A stretch of 64,000 nt of DNA, from assembly GCA_034509425.1 (NCBI GenBank), contig JAVTVJ010001130.1, forward strand, positions 514,278 through 578,277. Direction: 5' to 3'. The position numbers and the translations under genes were made by a program. Shown here in pieces: positions 50,701-61,330 of this stretch. Positions within the stretch are counted from its first letter, which is position 1; every line of letters starts with the position of its first letter. The notes beneath the pieces are model-generated. The model was not told the DNA's origin and did no database searches. It saw only the letters and a program-made list of their open reading frames with translations. The stretch is from Eopsaltria australis. Lineage: Eukaryota > Chordata > Aves > Passeriformes > Petroicidae.

Positions 50701-52204
50701 CTACGGACCTCCGGGTCAGCGCCAGCCCGCTCGGTCCCTCCGGGGCTCCCGCGTTCTCAGGGCTGCCCGGCCCGGGCCGCGGGGCGGGGATGGCGGCCGG
50801 GGCCCGGCGGTGGCGGGGGATGAGCGGGCCGAGAGCCCGGAGCGGGCGGGGGTCGCGGGGGTCGCGGTGGCCGCGGGGCCGGAGCGGGGCCGGGGCCGAG
50901 CGCTAGGGGGAGCCCGAGCGCAGCCGCCCGCCCGCGGGGCCCGCCCGGGCACGGCGCTCCCGGCGCTTCCCGGACATTCCCGGCGCTTCCCGGACATTCC
51001 CGGCGCTTCCCGGACATTCCCGGCGCTTCCCGGCCCGCAGCTCGCCCGCCGCTACCCGCAGGGCCGGCGGGACCCCCCTGCCCAGCTCCCCTCGGCTGTC
51101 CCGGAGCAGCCCTGAGGGCGGTGCGCGCTCTCCGCGCGGCCCTGCCGGGGCTTCCCCGGGGCACTGCGCGATGCCGCCCGCTCAGACGGGCCCGAGGAAT
51201 GCGATGGGGAGCGGGGCCGGGAGAGCGCCCGGCTGCAGCTCCCCGCCCTGCCCAGACATCTCAAAATTTGACGTCTATTGTAGGCTCGGAGCAGCGCCGA
51301 GAGGCTCGGCGGGTATCGCCATCGCAGCCCTTATCTGCGGGACACAGCGCGCCCGGCGCTGCTGCGGGCGGCAGATCAGCGCTGCCCGAGCCAGACCTGG
51401 GGCTCGTCCCTGCCCACCGCTGCCGCACCGGCCTCGGGGGACGCCCGTCAAAACCCTCGGCACCCGCGGCCAGGAATGACAGCCACATGCTGCCTCTGTG
51501 CACATAAAACTTCCCTGGCTTTGGCAAATGCATGGAACAGACGCGGTGGCCTTGAGGAAGCCACAAACTAGTCGGTTCTGAGAATAAGATCCCCGAGCCA
51601 CGGGAAAGAACAGGCAGTGCAAAGCCACAGAGCTTGGCTTGATCGATCCTACCTCCCAGCCACTAATCCTCCCTAATCTCCTGTTTGGTGGCATGTCACA
51701 ACCCTCCCATCTGATCATTTGGTTGGCACAAACCCTCCTGGGTCACCAAAAGCTTTTAGTTCAAGCTCTTTCCCTTCCTTAGCCATTGAGGGCACAGGTC
51801 TTGTGAAGCCCATTGCACATGCAGACAACTCAGCCTCGTCACCCTCAGAGCTGTGGAGGCAACGTAACCGCACACGGGCAGCAGATGAGCCGAGACCTCA
51901 GCGCACTCCTTGCTGGAGCAGGGGCTGCGGGGACCCTTCCAGAATGTCACATACTCAGTACATCCAACTCCTCCCTGTGGGCTCGTTTGCACTCCAGGCC
52001 ATTTCAGACCCCAGCAAACAGGGGCTGGGGCAGCACCAGCTCCCTCCCCACAGCCTCTCCAGACCCCGAAGTGGCTTTCCCGTGCCTCCTTTCCCCGCCC
52101 GCCGCCCACGCACCTCACCTCTCCTCGTTGAGGCCACACATGCGAATCCGCTCTGTGCTGGTCCAGTTGTGCACCCCGCTGTACAGAGGTGCTGTAGAGA
52201 TCAT
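35707..52204 (-). CDS. BCORL1: BCORL1, BCL6 corepressor-like 1
   Basis: Nuclear corepressor of the noncanonical Polycomb complex PRC1.1. Thirteen coding exons: 52204-52119, 49656-49566, 49321-46754, 46471-46297, 45848-45768, 45613-45167, 43209-42980, 42871-42665, 42588-42422, 42288-42143, 41290-41213, 37130-36977, 35983-35707; 4,707 nt, 1,568 residues. It starts [16 protein letters not shown], identical to mammals. The 2.57-kb exon 3 carries the CtBP-binding motif PLDLS (about 48265) and [16 protein letters not shown]. Exon 6 holds a polyglutamate run and basic NLS-like [12 protein letters not shown]. Exons 8-10 encode the ankyrin repeats ([32 protein letters not shown]). The last two exons form the PUFD domain that binds PCGF1 ([20 protein letters not shown]). 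It is shorter than human (about 1,711), mainly because a long Pro/Ala-rich stretch is absent from exon 3. Several introns hold CR1 copies. Confidence 0.96.
36705..36890 (+). mobile_element. CR1 LINE 3' fragment
   Basis: Contains ccctggaagtgtccaaggcc and ends cattctgggattctggatga. In BCORL1 intron 12. Confidence 0.9.
37575..37785 (+). mobile_element. CR1 LINE 3' fragment
   Basis: Contains ccctggcacagggtgcccag, tggaagtgtccaaggccag and the terminus ccattccatgattccatga. In BCORL1 intron 11. Confidence 0.9.
37790..41212. other. BCORL1 intron 11, no further feature seen
   Basis: Apart from the CR1 copy at its left end, this part of the intron has no recognisable exon, RNA or long repeat. Two A/T-rich homopolymer patches occur near 40030 and 40541. 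Confidence 0.6.
43325..43485 (+). mobile_element. CR1 LINE 3' fragment
   Basis: Contains caaggccgggctggatgggg, cccatggcagggggtggcac and a terminal ggggttccatgattctaa. In BCORL1 intron 6. Confidence 0.9.
45481..45542. repeat. Trinucleotide tcc/tct tract encoding BCORL1 polyglutamate
   Basis: tcctcctcctcctcctcctc followed by mixed tcttcc triplets, read on the minus strand as about 15 Glu in exon 6. A second, shorter tract at 45294-45318 encodes the Glu run before the basic KRKKRRR cluster. Confidence 0.9.
45880..46175 (+). mobile_element. CR1 LINE 3' fragment
   Basis: Contains tggtagaacactggcacagg, aacatccaaggccaggctc and a degraded terminus ccattctgggagtctga. In BCORL1 intron 4, between exons 4 and 5. 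Confidence 0.85.
50445..50630. repeat. 27-bp tandem repeat in BCORL1 intron 1
   Basis: About seven units of gaccctgctctgtatcctct gcaccag, with a second form reading ttcccccagtgccag. The unit is a multiple of three, so long open frames run through it on both strands; no support for coding. Confidence 0.9.
50630..51480. promoter_or_regulatory. CpG-rich segment inside BCORL1 intron 1
   Basis: Abrupt rise in GC and CpG relative to both flanks, including four 20-bp units of cggcgcttcccggacattcc at about 50957-51035. It lies between the first coding exon (52119) and the second (49656). It could be an internal alternative promoter or a GC-rich repeat expansion; the sequence does not decide. Confidence 0.5.
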
Positions 52205-55200
52205 GACAGCTGCTCCTCACCCTCCAGGACTTGCTGGGGCTCCAGGGGCCACTCTGCCTGCAAAAGGGAAACAGAGGCTTGGGAACTGTCCCCAGGATGA
52301 CTGAACCGCACTTGGGGAAAACTCATCCCCAGCTTTGCTGCCAGGCAGATGGGGAACAATACCCTGCGATGCCACAGGTCTGGAGGAGGGCTAGGAGGAA
52401 TTAGCAGCGTCTTTGGACAGAATCCACTGTCCACTCATCCTCTCATTGAACAATGTTATTGCCAAAAAGCCACTGGCTACCCCGAGAGTTTCACACAAGC
52501 ACACTCACGCATCCCTTCAAACATTCCCCCCACTTTTCTTCTCCCTCCAGAGGAACCTCCAGCACCAGAAGACGCCAAGCAGAGCTTTACAAGGCGATGG
52601 TCTTTTACAGCACTGAAACTTCAAGGCTGTGCAGGACTCTCCTAAAGCAGCCCATGGCAGGTCCTAGGGGCAAAGCCTCAAGCAGGGAGGGTCTCCCCTC
52701 GACTGAGGAGAGGAGCAGAGGTTTGCCAGTGGTGCTGCCAAGGGTTTATTCCCTCCTTCTGTGAGGAAGGTGCTGGTTTTCTTTGGAGTTATGGGTGGAA
52801 AACATGAGGGAATCCAGAGATTCAGGAGCATCCATGAGGCACTGTCAGCTGGGTGGAGCTTCCAGGGGAGAGCGTTGCAGCCAATCGTGCAGCGCTGGGT
52901 GTTGGAGCATTGAGAAGCTCTGCTGCTCCAGGGAAAAGGCAGAGGAGGGAGAGAGGATCTCCTGAGCTAACAAGTGGACTCAGCCAAACCTAGCAGGATT
53001 GACTGCAAAAGGGAGAGAGATGCTGTCAAGGAGGTTCAGGGAAATACTAAACCCTGGAGGTAAAGCAGGCACAGAGCCACAGCAACGCTGTCGGTGCAGC
53101 GGTGGGAGTGGGAATTAGCTGGAAGCAGCACGTGATCCCCGAGCTCTGCCGGTTGTCTTTTCCCTGACAAACTCCTGGCGACACCAGCCCTGCACGGGAC
53201 AAGCAGCAGCTTGTGCCACGGAAGGAGCAACACGGGGACCTGCCGGCCAGCAGCTCAAGGGACGAGGCACGGGGCTGAGCGGCTCCTCCGAGCGCAGCTG
53301 CTGCCGGGTGTCCTCGCTGCAGCCCGAACGTGCCGGGGGGGATCCTCCGCAGGGGAAAAAGGGGCCAGGCACACGGGAGAAACGGGGGCAAGGCAGCTGG
53401 TGTGCCAAAGAGAAAGCGACGGACCCATCTGCACGTACGAGGGCACGAGTGAGCAAACAGTGTACGGAAATCAGAGGTCAGGGGAAGAGGGGAAAGCTGC
53501 TAAAAACACACGCTGTGAGACGGGAGAAATCCTCAGCAGCGATGGGGGAGACGGGCAGACGCCGAGGCAGAGAGCAGGGTCATACCCAAAGAGAACGAGG
53601 TGGCTTGGAGCAGGAAGGGGAGGAGTCTTTCGATGCTTGGAGAGAAATGCAACATAAAGGAAATAGGGGAACAAACAATCTGCGGGGATTTCACCATCTT
53701 AGGCTAAACTGAAAGAAGGGGAGGAGGAAGGTTCTGCCCCCAAGCACAGCAGCAGGACAGATGTTCCAGGAGGAATCAAAAGGGACCTTCTGTGCTACGG
53801 GGGAAGGGGATGCGTGTGGCTGCACGACGTGGAGCTGGGGACAGGCGGAGATCAGGCGTGACCCCGGAATAGGTCTGCCAAGGGAGGGGTGATAACGGGG
53901 TGCTGCGAGGCGCTGAGAGAAACAGCGCGTTTGGAGTGCTCGAGTACGAGCTGGACAGAAGAGCCGGAACGACGGCCACAGGAGGAGAGCCGGGAGGACA
54001 CAGCGACAGAGATCAACACTGCTTCGTGGATTCTTGGCCTCTATCCCCTCCGGACGAGGTGGGACACATGCCAAAGACAGGCATTTCACAGGGAACGAAG
54101 AACGGAGAAGAAAAAGAATCCAGATATGAACTCAGAGAAGGAATAAAACGGGGCCAAGCACCAGACGTGGGTTCAAGCACAAACCAGTGGAGCAACAGCA
54201 TCCTACGAAGGCAGACCAGGAAGTTTATTGGGAAACGCAGGGATGAGCAGCCTCCCGATGCAACACGGAACCAGAGAGAGCACTGCAGCCTCCCTGGGTC
54301 AGAACGCTGTCAGCCGAGGCAGCACAAGGAAACCGAGCAGGTCTCCCATCTACACTGGTGCAGCTGGAAGCGACATTAAAGGGATGTAATTAAACTCGTA
54401 GGAAACCCTTGGAGAACACAACTAGGGCATGGCTTCACATGCCTGTCTTCGAGCAGAAGAAGCTGTTGAGAAACTGTTGAAACCCTTCTCTCTCCTCACC
54501 CCTTCAGTCATGTCACTGAAGCCCTGCAGTATCCCAGTAAACCTGACCAGGGAGTTGATCTCTGCTTAAAACACTTTTTTTTTCTTTATTTTTTTTCCTG
54601 GCTGGACTGGTTTTAACCCATACCAGCTCCTAGATCAGCTTCACCAAGAGGGAGAGAGGGCAGAGCCTGGCACAGACTCTACTTAATCCACAACGTCTGC
54701 CAAAGGAAGTGTATACGAAACCACAGTCTTATTTTGATTTAGCTAAATAGGTGCTCAGCCAATTCTAATTAACGCCAAAGAAAACGAGTTTAGAATGAAG
54801 TAAGAACATCGAGGCATTCTGTGTGGGGAAGCTCATAGGGTATTAAAGCACCTTCACCTCCCGAAACAAAACGTGCCCTAAGAACTGTGAGCAAGGAAGG
54901 TGCTGAACACGCTCGCCTCCAACGACAGGAGAGGCTTGCAGTGAAACTGCTGTGGTGAATTAAAAGAAAAGGGGATTTTGTTCATTAAGGCAGTACATCT
55001 CATCGCTTCGCAAAAGGAAACGATGCTACTGTGCAAACCTGCCTCTTCCAGGCTCCAGGAAAAGCAAAGCAGATGTTTTCCTTGCAGTGAAAGCGTGCTT
55101 TTAGCTCAGGTTAGCGATGACTTGGCTACCCATGGAAGCTCCCTTGGATTAAGTCAAGAAATTACTCTTCTGAAATACTGCTGTACAGTGATGGAAACAA

Positions 55201-58200
55201 GTTTCCTGAGATGAAGCTCTTCACGAATGGACATTTTTTAACCATTATCTCTAGACAAGTCCTCCTTGCAATGAAAACCCAACAGTGCCAAGACAACCCA
55301 TCATTTCAGGGCAGGCTGAGCAAGGGTTCCAGGACACGCTCTCCCAGCATTCACCTGCCAGCTCCCACTGCTGACAAGAATTAAGGCCATGCCATCTCCA
55401 CGCTGACCCCTGTTTAACCCTGTCTGTTCCCTGGCTCTTGGGGATCCCAGCTTGAGTTGCCTGAAGTGAGGCTGCCTGATTGTTTCCCGAAGCCCCTCAC
55501 ACTCAGGCCTCCCACCCCAGCGTTAGGGCAGCAAAGGGGTTACAAAGTAGATTCTGAAGCCATCCTGCTGCAAGCCACGCTCCTCTCCCAGTGACAGCGA
55601 TCCTTTGGCCCGATCTGGTCCCCGACCTGACAACTCCCAGCTTCTCAAGCGCTTACACATTGGCAAACACATACAGCAGCTCCTCAGGCTGGCACCAACC
55701 TGCCAGTCACGGATAGCCAAGGGTTTGCTTCTCACTGGGGAGTTCAGTGCTGTTGGTGTCTGCCCTCACAGATGTCACAAGTACGTTGCCACCTGGTCTA
55801 ACTCACTTTGATCAGATTACCCAGAGCTGTGACCTCCTGCAGTGCCCACCCCACGGCACCAGCGCTGGAGCCAGGCCTACCTGTGCAGGAAGGGGGCTTT
55901 GCCCTGCTCCTCCCAGGGACAGCCTGTGCCAGTCACTTCTCCACAGTGCAAATGCATCCCTCTGTAGGACCATGCTGTCTTGATCCCCCACAAAAGGCTT
56001 CCCACGTATTTTCCTGCTCTGTGCCAAGTACCAAAACCGCTCGGATTTCAAGGTGCTTACCCTCCCTCTCCTCCAAGCCAGCCCGAGCACATGAGCTGCA
56101 CACCAAGAGATGGACACTGTCCCACTGCACCCTGCCTGGGCAGGTGTGAGGTGACAGGCACTGAAACACCAGCAGCCAGCCTTCTCAACCCCCCTAGCAC
56201 AAGGATTCCCTCTGCCTGGGCTCTGGGCAGGCACATCATCCCCAACACAGGTGGGAGAGCACCGAGCAAAGACGCAAAGAGCAGCAATGTGCTCCACGGC
56301 TGGCAACAGGAGCTCAGACAATGGCACGAGTTCACCCAGGGAGAACAGCAGCTCTGCCTTTCCCCCTGCACGAGCGGCAGCCACGGCACGAGCCGGCTCC
56401 AGGAATCCCAGTGCGGGTCACTTGGTGCAGCCCAGCTGCTCCAGAGCCTCTATGGACACAGTGACCACTGCCCAGCCGGTGGTGCCTCTGTCCAGGCTGG
56501 CATCGAGTGGGCCAGCGGCCCAGAGCAAGGAAAAGCACTTCCCAGCCCTAGGGTATGGAAAGGCTACCCCATCCCTCGGCAGCAGGAGAGGGGAGGATGC
56601 CGTGGCTGCCCTCCCGTGGCTCCTGTGGCTCCTGTGGCCAGGGGACACTGCGGAAGGCCGGGAGCAATGCACTTTGACCCTGGAAACACACCCGCGGGAG
56701 ACACCTTTGAAACATTCATTCCCAGAGTGGCAAAACCTGGAAGGAAGGGGGATTTATCCCCTGGATGGCTACAAAATATAAAACGAGGTCAGCTGCTGCA
56801 AACTCGAGTGGGATTCAGCGCTGAGAGCACAGCTGGCCACTTTGACAGGAGCGGGAGCAGGGGAATGAGGCGGGGTGTGCCCTGCAGCTCTTGCCGGGGG
56901 TCGGGTGGGCCACAAGGGAACGGTCTGCAGCGACAGGCAGGTCTCCTTCCCTTGCCATAGTTTGTTCACTTTGGCAATTCTTCGTTGCCATTAGTAACGC
57001 AGGCAAGGAATTCTATTTGTTTTGATATGTGATGGTCTGGTGTCCATTGGAGGTGCAGAGGGCTGGAGGGAGCGCCAAGCCCCAGAGCTGCCCCAGCACC
57101 TCGGCTCCGAGCACTGCTTTGGAAAACCCGGCGGAGTAAACTGCTGGCAAAAATTTAAAAATGAAATCAAAAATTAAATCAAAAAAGCTACGACGGCCCT
57201 ATCACGGGACTCGCAGCGGGCACAATGCGCAACGAGGGAAAAATTTAAACAAGGAAACTGAAAAAAGAAGAGAACAGTCTATCTTATGCTATGTTACCAC
57301 TCATGCAGAGGTCAGAAACTGCAGGAGAATGGACCAGGAATGACCAGAGTGGCACAAAATCCAGCGAGGACGGGCCAGGCCACCTCGGGGGCTGTCTGGG
57401 CAGAGCGGTGCCCGGCGAGGGCGGCCCCGAGCCGGGTTTGGTCCCCGCTGCCTGCACAGCCGCCCCGGCCGCTGCGGAGCTGAGCCAGGCTTTGCCTACA
57501 CGCATTTGCTTAAGCTGATTTAAAGACACAGTAACACCACACGTAATTATAGATCCTCGGCACGATGAATTGGAAATAAAAAAGAGAAAATCCATCCCTA
57601 TTTCAGAAAAAAAAAAATAAAAGTTTGCTGCACACTGGGCAGTGCTGTGATAATTGGTCCCAGCTGCTGGACAACTGGTGTCACTAAACCCTGGCTCGTC
57701 TGCAACAACCAGGCTGCCCCCACCAAAGCCTACAAATTTTTAAGGACTGAAAAAGAGCCATTAAGGGATAATAACATTCAAAAATGTCTCTCACAAGGTG
57801 CACATCATCCAAAACCCCAAAAGCAGAGTGCAGCCTCCTGTGCCTAAGAGCCAGACTGGTGCTCCAGAGCCCAGAGGTCCCAAGGGCACCTCTGAAGGCC
57901 AAACCCCACTGGAGCCTGGGCTCTGACACCTGGAATGCGCCTCCAGACCCAGGTGACAGCGATGCAGCCGGTGTCCTCGACTGGCGCCACACAGCCTTCA
58001 GCCAGTGCTGGCACTGGGACCGCCTGAACCCAAAGGGTGGCCAAGGCAATGGAAGCGGCACAGAGGAAAGGGAACGGGAGGAAGGGAAAAGAAGAAAGGG
58101 AAGGGAAGGCAGCTGCAGACAGGGCCAAAAAGATGCAGAGGAGCTGCGAAGGGCATGGGATGCACCGACCCTGCCCCGGCACTCATCCCCAGACTCCAGG

Positions 58201-58300
58201 GGATGAGGGTGCCAGAGAGCGGATGCTCTGTGAGAGGAGAAACTCACTTCGTCTCTATTTTAGCCTGGGAGACCTTTTCCCGATGCTGCTCTGAAGCGGC
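52205..58300. other. Noncoding interval 5' of the BCORL1 first coding exon
   Basis: No coding exon, RNA gene, LTR pair or CR1 copy recognised. Homopolymer T/A runs lie near 54575-54600 and 57605. If BCORL1 has untranslated 5' exons, as in mammals, this is probably their intron. Confidence 0.5.
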
Positions 58301-58319
58301 CTCACCCAGGCTGGGATGA

Positions 58320-61300
58320 GGGCACCGATGTCGCTCGCCGAGGAGCCAGGACCCCTCCCGTTACCGGCACGCCGCCGCGGGAGGGCCGGTTTCCTCCCCG
58401 GTGAGGGTGGCAGGAAGCGCCGCCTCCCTCGCCCGGTCCTGCCGCTGCCCGGCCATCACCGTGGGCACGGGCGGGGGACCGGCCGCCCCCGCTGCCCCGC
58501 CCCGGGCGCCGGGGGGCGTCGGCACGGAGCGGCACCGCCCCGGCCCCGGCCGCAGCCCGCCCCGGGGCCGGGTCCGCGGGGGTTCCCCGGCGAGCCCCCC
58601 GCCCGAGGCGCGGCACGTCCCGCTCCGAGCGCCGCGAGGCCACGGCCCGGCCCACGGCCCCGCGCCGCCGCCGGGGCCCCGCGGGGCAGGCACCCCCCCT
58701 GCCTGGGACGCGGCGGCCTCGCGGCCGCTCCGGGGGCTTCGCCCCGCTCCCCGCAGCCTCGCCGGGGGCCAGGCCCCGCGGTGCTGCCCCGCGCCCGCTC
58801 CCGCAGCCCACGGCTCAACAGTTGCCCCCGGGGCCGCTCCCCGGCGGAGCGTCCCGCAGCCCCGGCAGCCGCGGCCGGGCCCCCGCGCTGCCGCACCGGG
58901 GCAGCCCCGGACATGGAGGTGGCGGCGGCCGCGCTCCCCCCGGGGAGAGCTCTTCCGCCACCGCCCGGCACCCGGCCGGCCGGCACCCGCAGCCGAACCG
59001 GCCCCGGGCACGGCGGCGGCCGGGGCGGGCTCGGGCCACGCCGCCAAACTCCACGAGCGCCCGGCGCCGCCGTCCCACCGCCGCCCCGGGAGCGCCGCGC
59101 TCCGCGGCCGCCCCGCCCCGCCCCGGGACCCCCCGCACCGCCCCGGCAGCGGCAGGTGCCGCCGGTGCCGGAGCCGGAGCCGGAGCAGCCGTGCCGGGCA
59201 GGGCAGCGGCACCGCCGCGCCGTCGCGGGGCGGGGAGCGGAGCCGCCGCCGCCGCCCGCTGCCCCCCGCCCGGCGCTGTCAGTGCCCGCCGCGCCCCCGC
59301 CGCTGTCCCGCCGCAGGACGCCGCCGTCCCCCCCTGCCCGCACACCCCCCCCGCGCCACCCCACCGCCGCCCCCGGGGGTGTCCCGGGACCGTTTCCATG
59401 GAGATCCCGTCCGGACGGCCGGGAAGGGGGGGTCGGGCCACCCGCTCCCCCCCGCCTGCCCCCGTGTGCCGTGGGTGCGGGGCGGCGCGGGCCCGGGGTG
59501 CCCGGGCAGCGGGGGCCGGGGTCCAGCGCGGGGCGGCGCGGGGCGGTGGGTACACACCTGCTTCCCGAGGCGGGCGGGCGGCGGGGGGCGGCGGGCCGGG
59601 GCGGGCCCCTGCCCCAGGCGGCGGGTCGGACCCCGGGCGCTGCGAGCGGCGGTTCGGCGGCAGCGGCGGCGGCGGAGGAGACACTGGCAGCGGCAGCCGG
59701 AGTGTGAGGGCGAGAGCGAGCCGCGGCCGCGCGGGCTGCCGGGAGCCGTAGTCCGTCCGCCGGGGCCCGGAGCCGCCGAGCCGCCCCGCGGACTGCGGGT
59801 CCCGGCGTGCCGCGCGCCCCGGCCCGCGCGGGGGGGCCGGTCCGGAGAGGGAACGGGCGGGCGCGGGGAGGGAACGAGGGAGGGAGCGCGGGGAGGGAGG
59901 GAGGGGGCTCCGCGCCCGGCGCGGCCCCGGGAGGGGCGGGGGGCGGGAGGCCGCCGCGCCCGGGGCTCGGCACGGCACGGAGCGGAGTGGCTCGGCTCGG
60001 CACGGGGGGAGCCCAAGGCACACACGCCCCACACACACACACACACGCCCGCCCGACCCCGCGCCGGGGCACCGGCTCCCGCACCGGAGAGCGACGCTCG
60101 CTCCGCACCGGGGGGAGGAGAAGGATGGAGGAGGAGGCGGCAGCGGGGGCGGGCGCTCGCTCCACGCCCGGGCAGCGCCGGGCGCCCGACAGCGGGCAGA
60201 GCCGGACGGGCAGCGCACGGCGAGCGCGGCGCACGGCGCCCCGGTGCCCGCATTCCCGATGTCCCCAGCCTCAGAGTCCTCAGCCCCGGAGTCCGACGCC
60301 CCGCTGCCCCCCTGCCCGTTGCCCTCCGCGCGATCCCCCCCGCCCGGTGCCCACCGCCGGGCGCGGCCGGGGGGGGGGGGTGGGTGTCCCCGGGCGCGGC
60401 AGGGCCGGAGCGGTTGGGAGATCGCGGACCCGTCTGCCCAGCCCAGGTGGGCGTGTGGCCCCCACCCCGGCGACGTCGCCGCCGGCTGACCCCCCCGGGC
60501 CCGCTCCCCCCTCCGGCTCGATGCCCCGCGGGACGCGCAGCGCTGCGGGGCGGGGGCGGCCCCGGGCGGGGGTCGAGGCGCCTCCCCCGCGCCATGCGGG
60601 ACACCGAGCGGCACGGCGCGGCACGGTGCGGCGGCCGCAAGTTTGTCACCGGCCCCCGCCCGCGGCACCGGGGCCCGCAGGCCCGGAGGCCGCCGCACCC
60701 CCCGTGGTGCCCGGCCAGGCCCGTTCCGCACCGTCCCGCACCGCCCCGGCGCTGACAGCCTCGCCCGGCCCGGGGCCGCACCGCCCCCGGCACCCGCACG
60801 GGCCTCGGCGACCGGCGGCCTCGCAGCGCCCTGGCGCGGCCCCGCCGTGCGGGCACCGGCTGCCCGGCCCGGCCCTGCCCGGCCACGCCGCCCCGGGCTG
60901 TGCCGGGCCCCGCGCAGCACCGCCCCGTGCCCGCTCCTCTCCCGCGGCCCCTCGCCCCGGCCCCGCCGCCCCCCTCCGCCCGGCCCCCGCGTACCGGCAG
61001 CTGGGGGGGCCGCGGGGGTCCCCGCTCCTGCACGACCCGGAGGGGAGGGCGGGACCCGGCCCCCCCGGCCCGCGGCGCGGGGGCTGCACGGGGACGGGCG
61101 GGACCGGCCGGTCCCGGGGCGGGGGGCGCGATGCCGCCGCCGTCTCCCCGCTCCCCGTGCCGTGGCACCGCGCTCCGCCGTGGAGCGGCCCCGGGGGCGG
61201 GCAGGGGCCGGGGGCTTCCCGGGGCCGGGCCCCGCGGGGCTGCGGGGTGGGCTCGGAACGGGGCGGTGCTGCGGTGACCGCGGCCCGCGATCCTGCGTGG

Positions 61301-61330
61301 GCGCCGGGGGGGCTGGCGGATGGCACCGTC
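58320..61330. promoter_or_regulatory. Very large CpG island, candidate BCORL1 promoter
   Basis: About 3 kb of extreme GC and CpG density, with open frames of up to 784 codons on the plus strand and 720 on the minus strand, as expected when stop triplets are depleted. It contains an (AC)n run at 60032-60048. On the minus strand a donor-like cgggaagcag|gtgtgtac occurs at 59558/59557, preceded by ggagacactggcagcggcag-type 5' UTR sequence; it could close a noncoding BCORL1 first exon. A plus-strand gene starting here and leaving the window is equally possible. Confidence 0.6.

Noticed and set aside
50142..51115. Overlapping plus-strand open frames of 254 and 262 codons
   Set aside because: Produced by the 27-bp repeat (a multiple of three without stops) and the CpG-rich segment; two frames are equally open.
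54140..54200. tRNA-like gggttcaagc stretch
   Set aside because: No matching acceptor, D or anticodon arms could be built around it on either strand.
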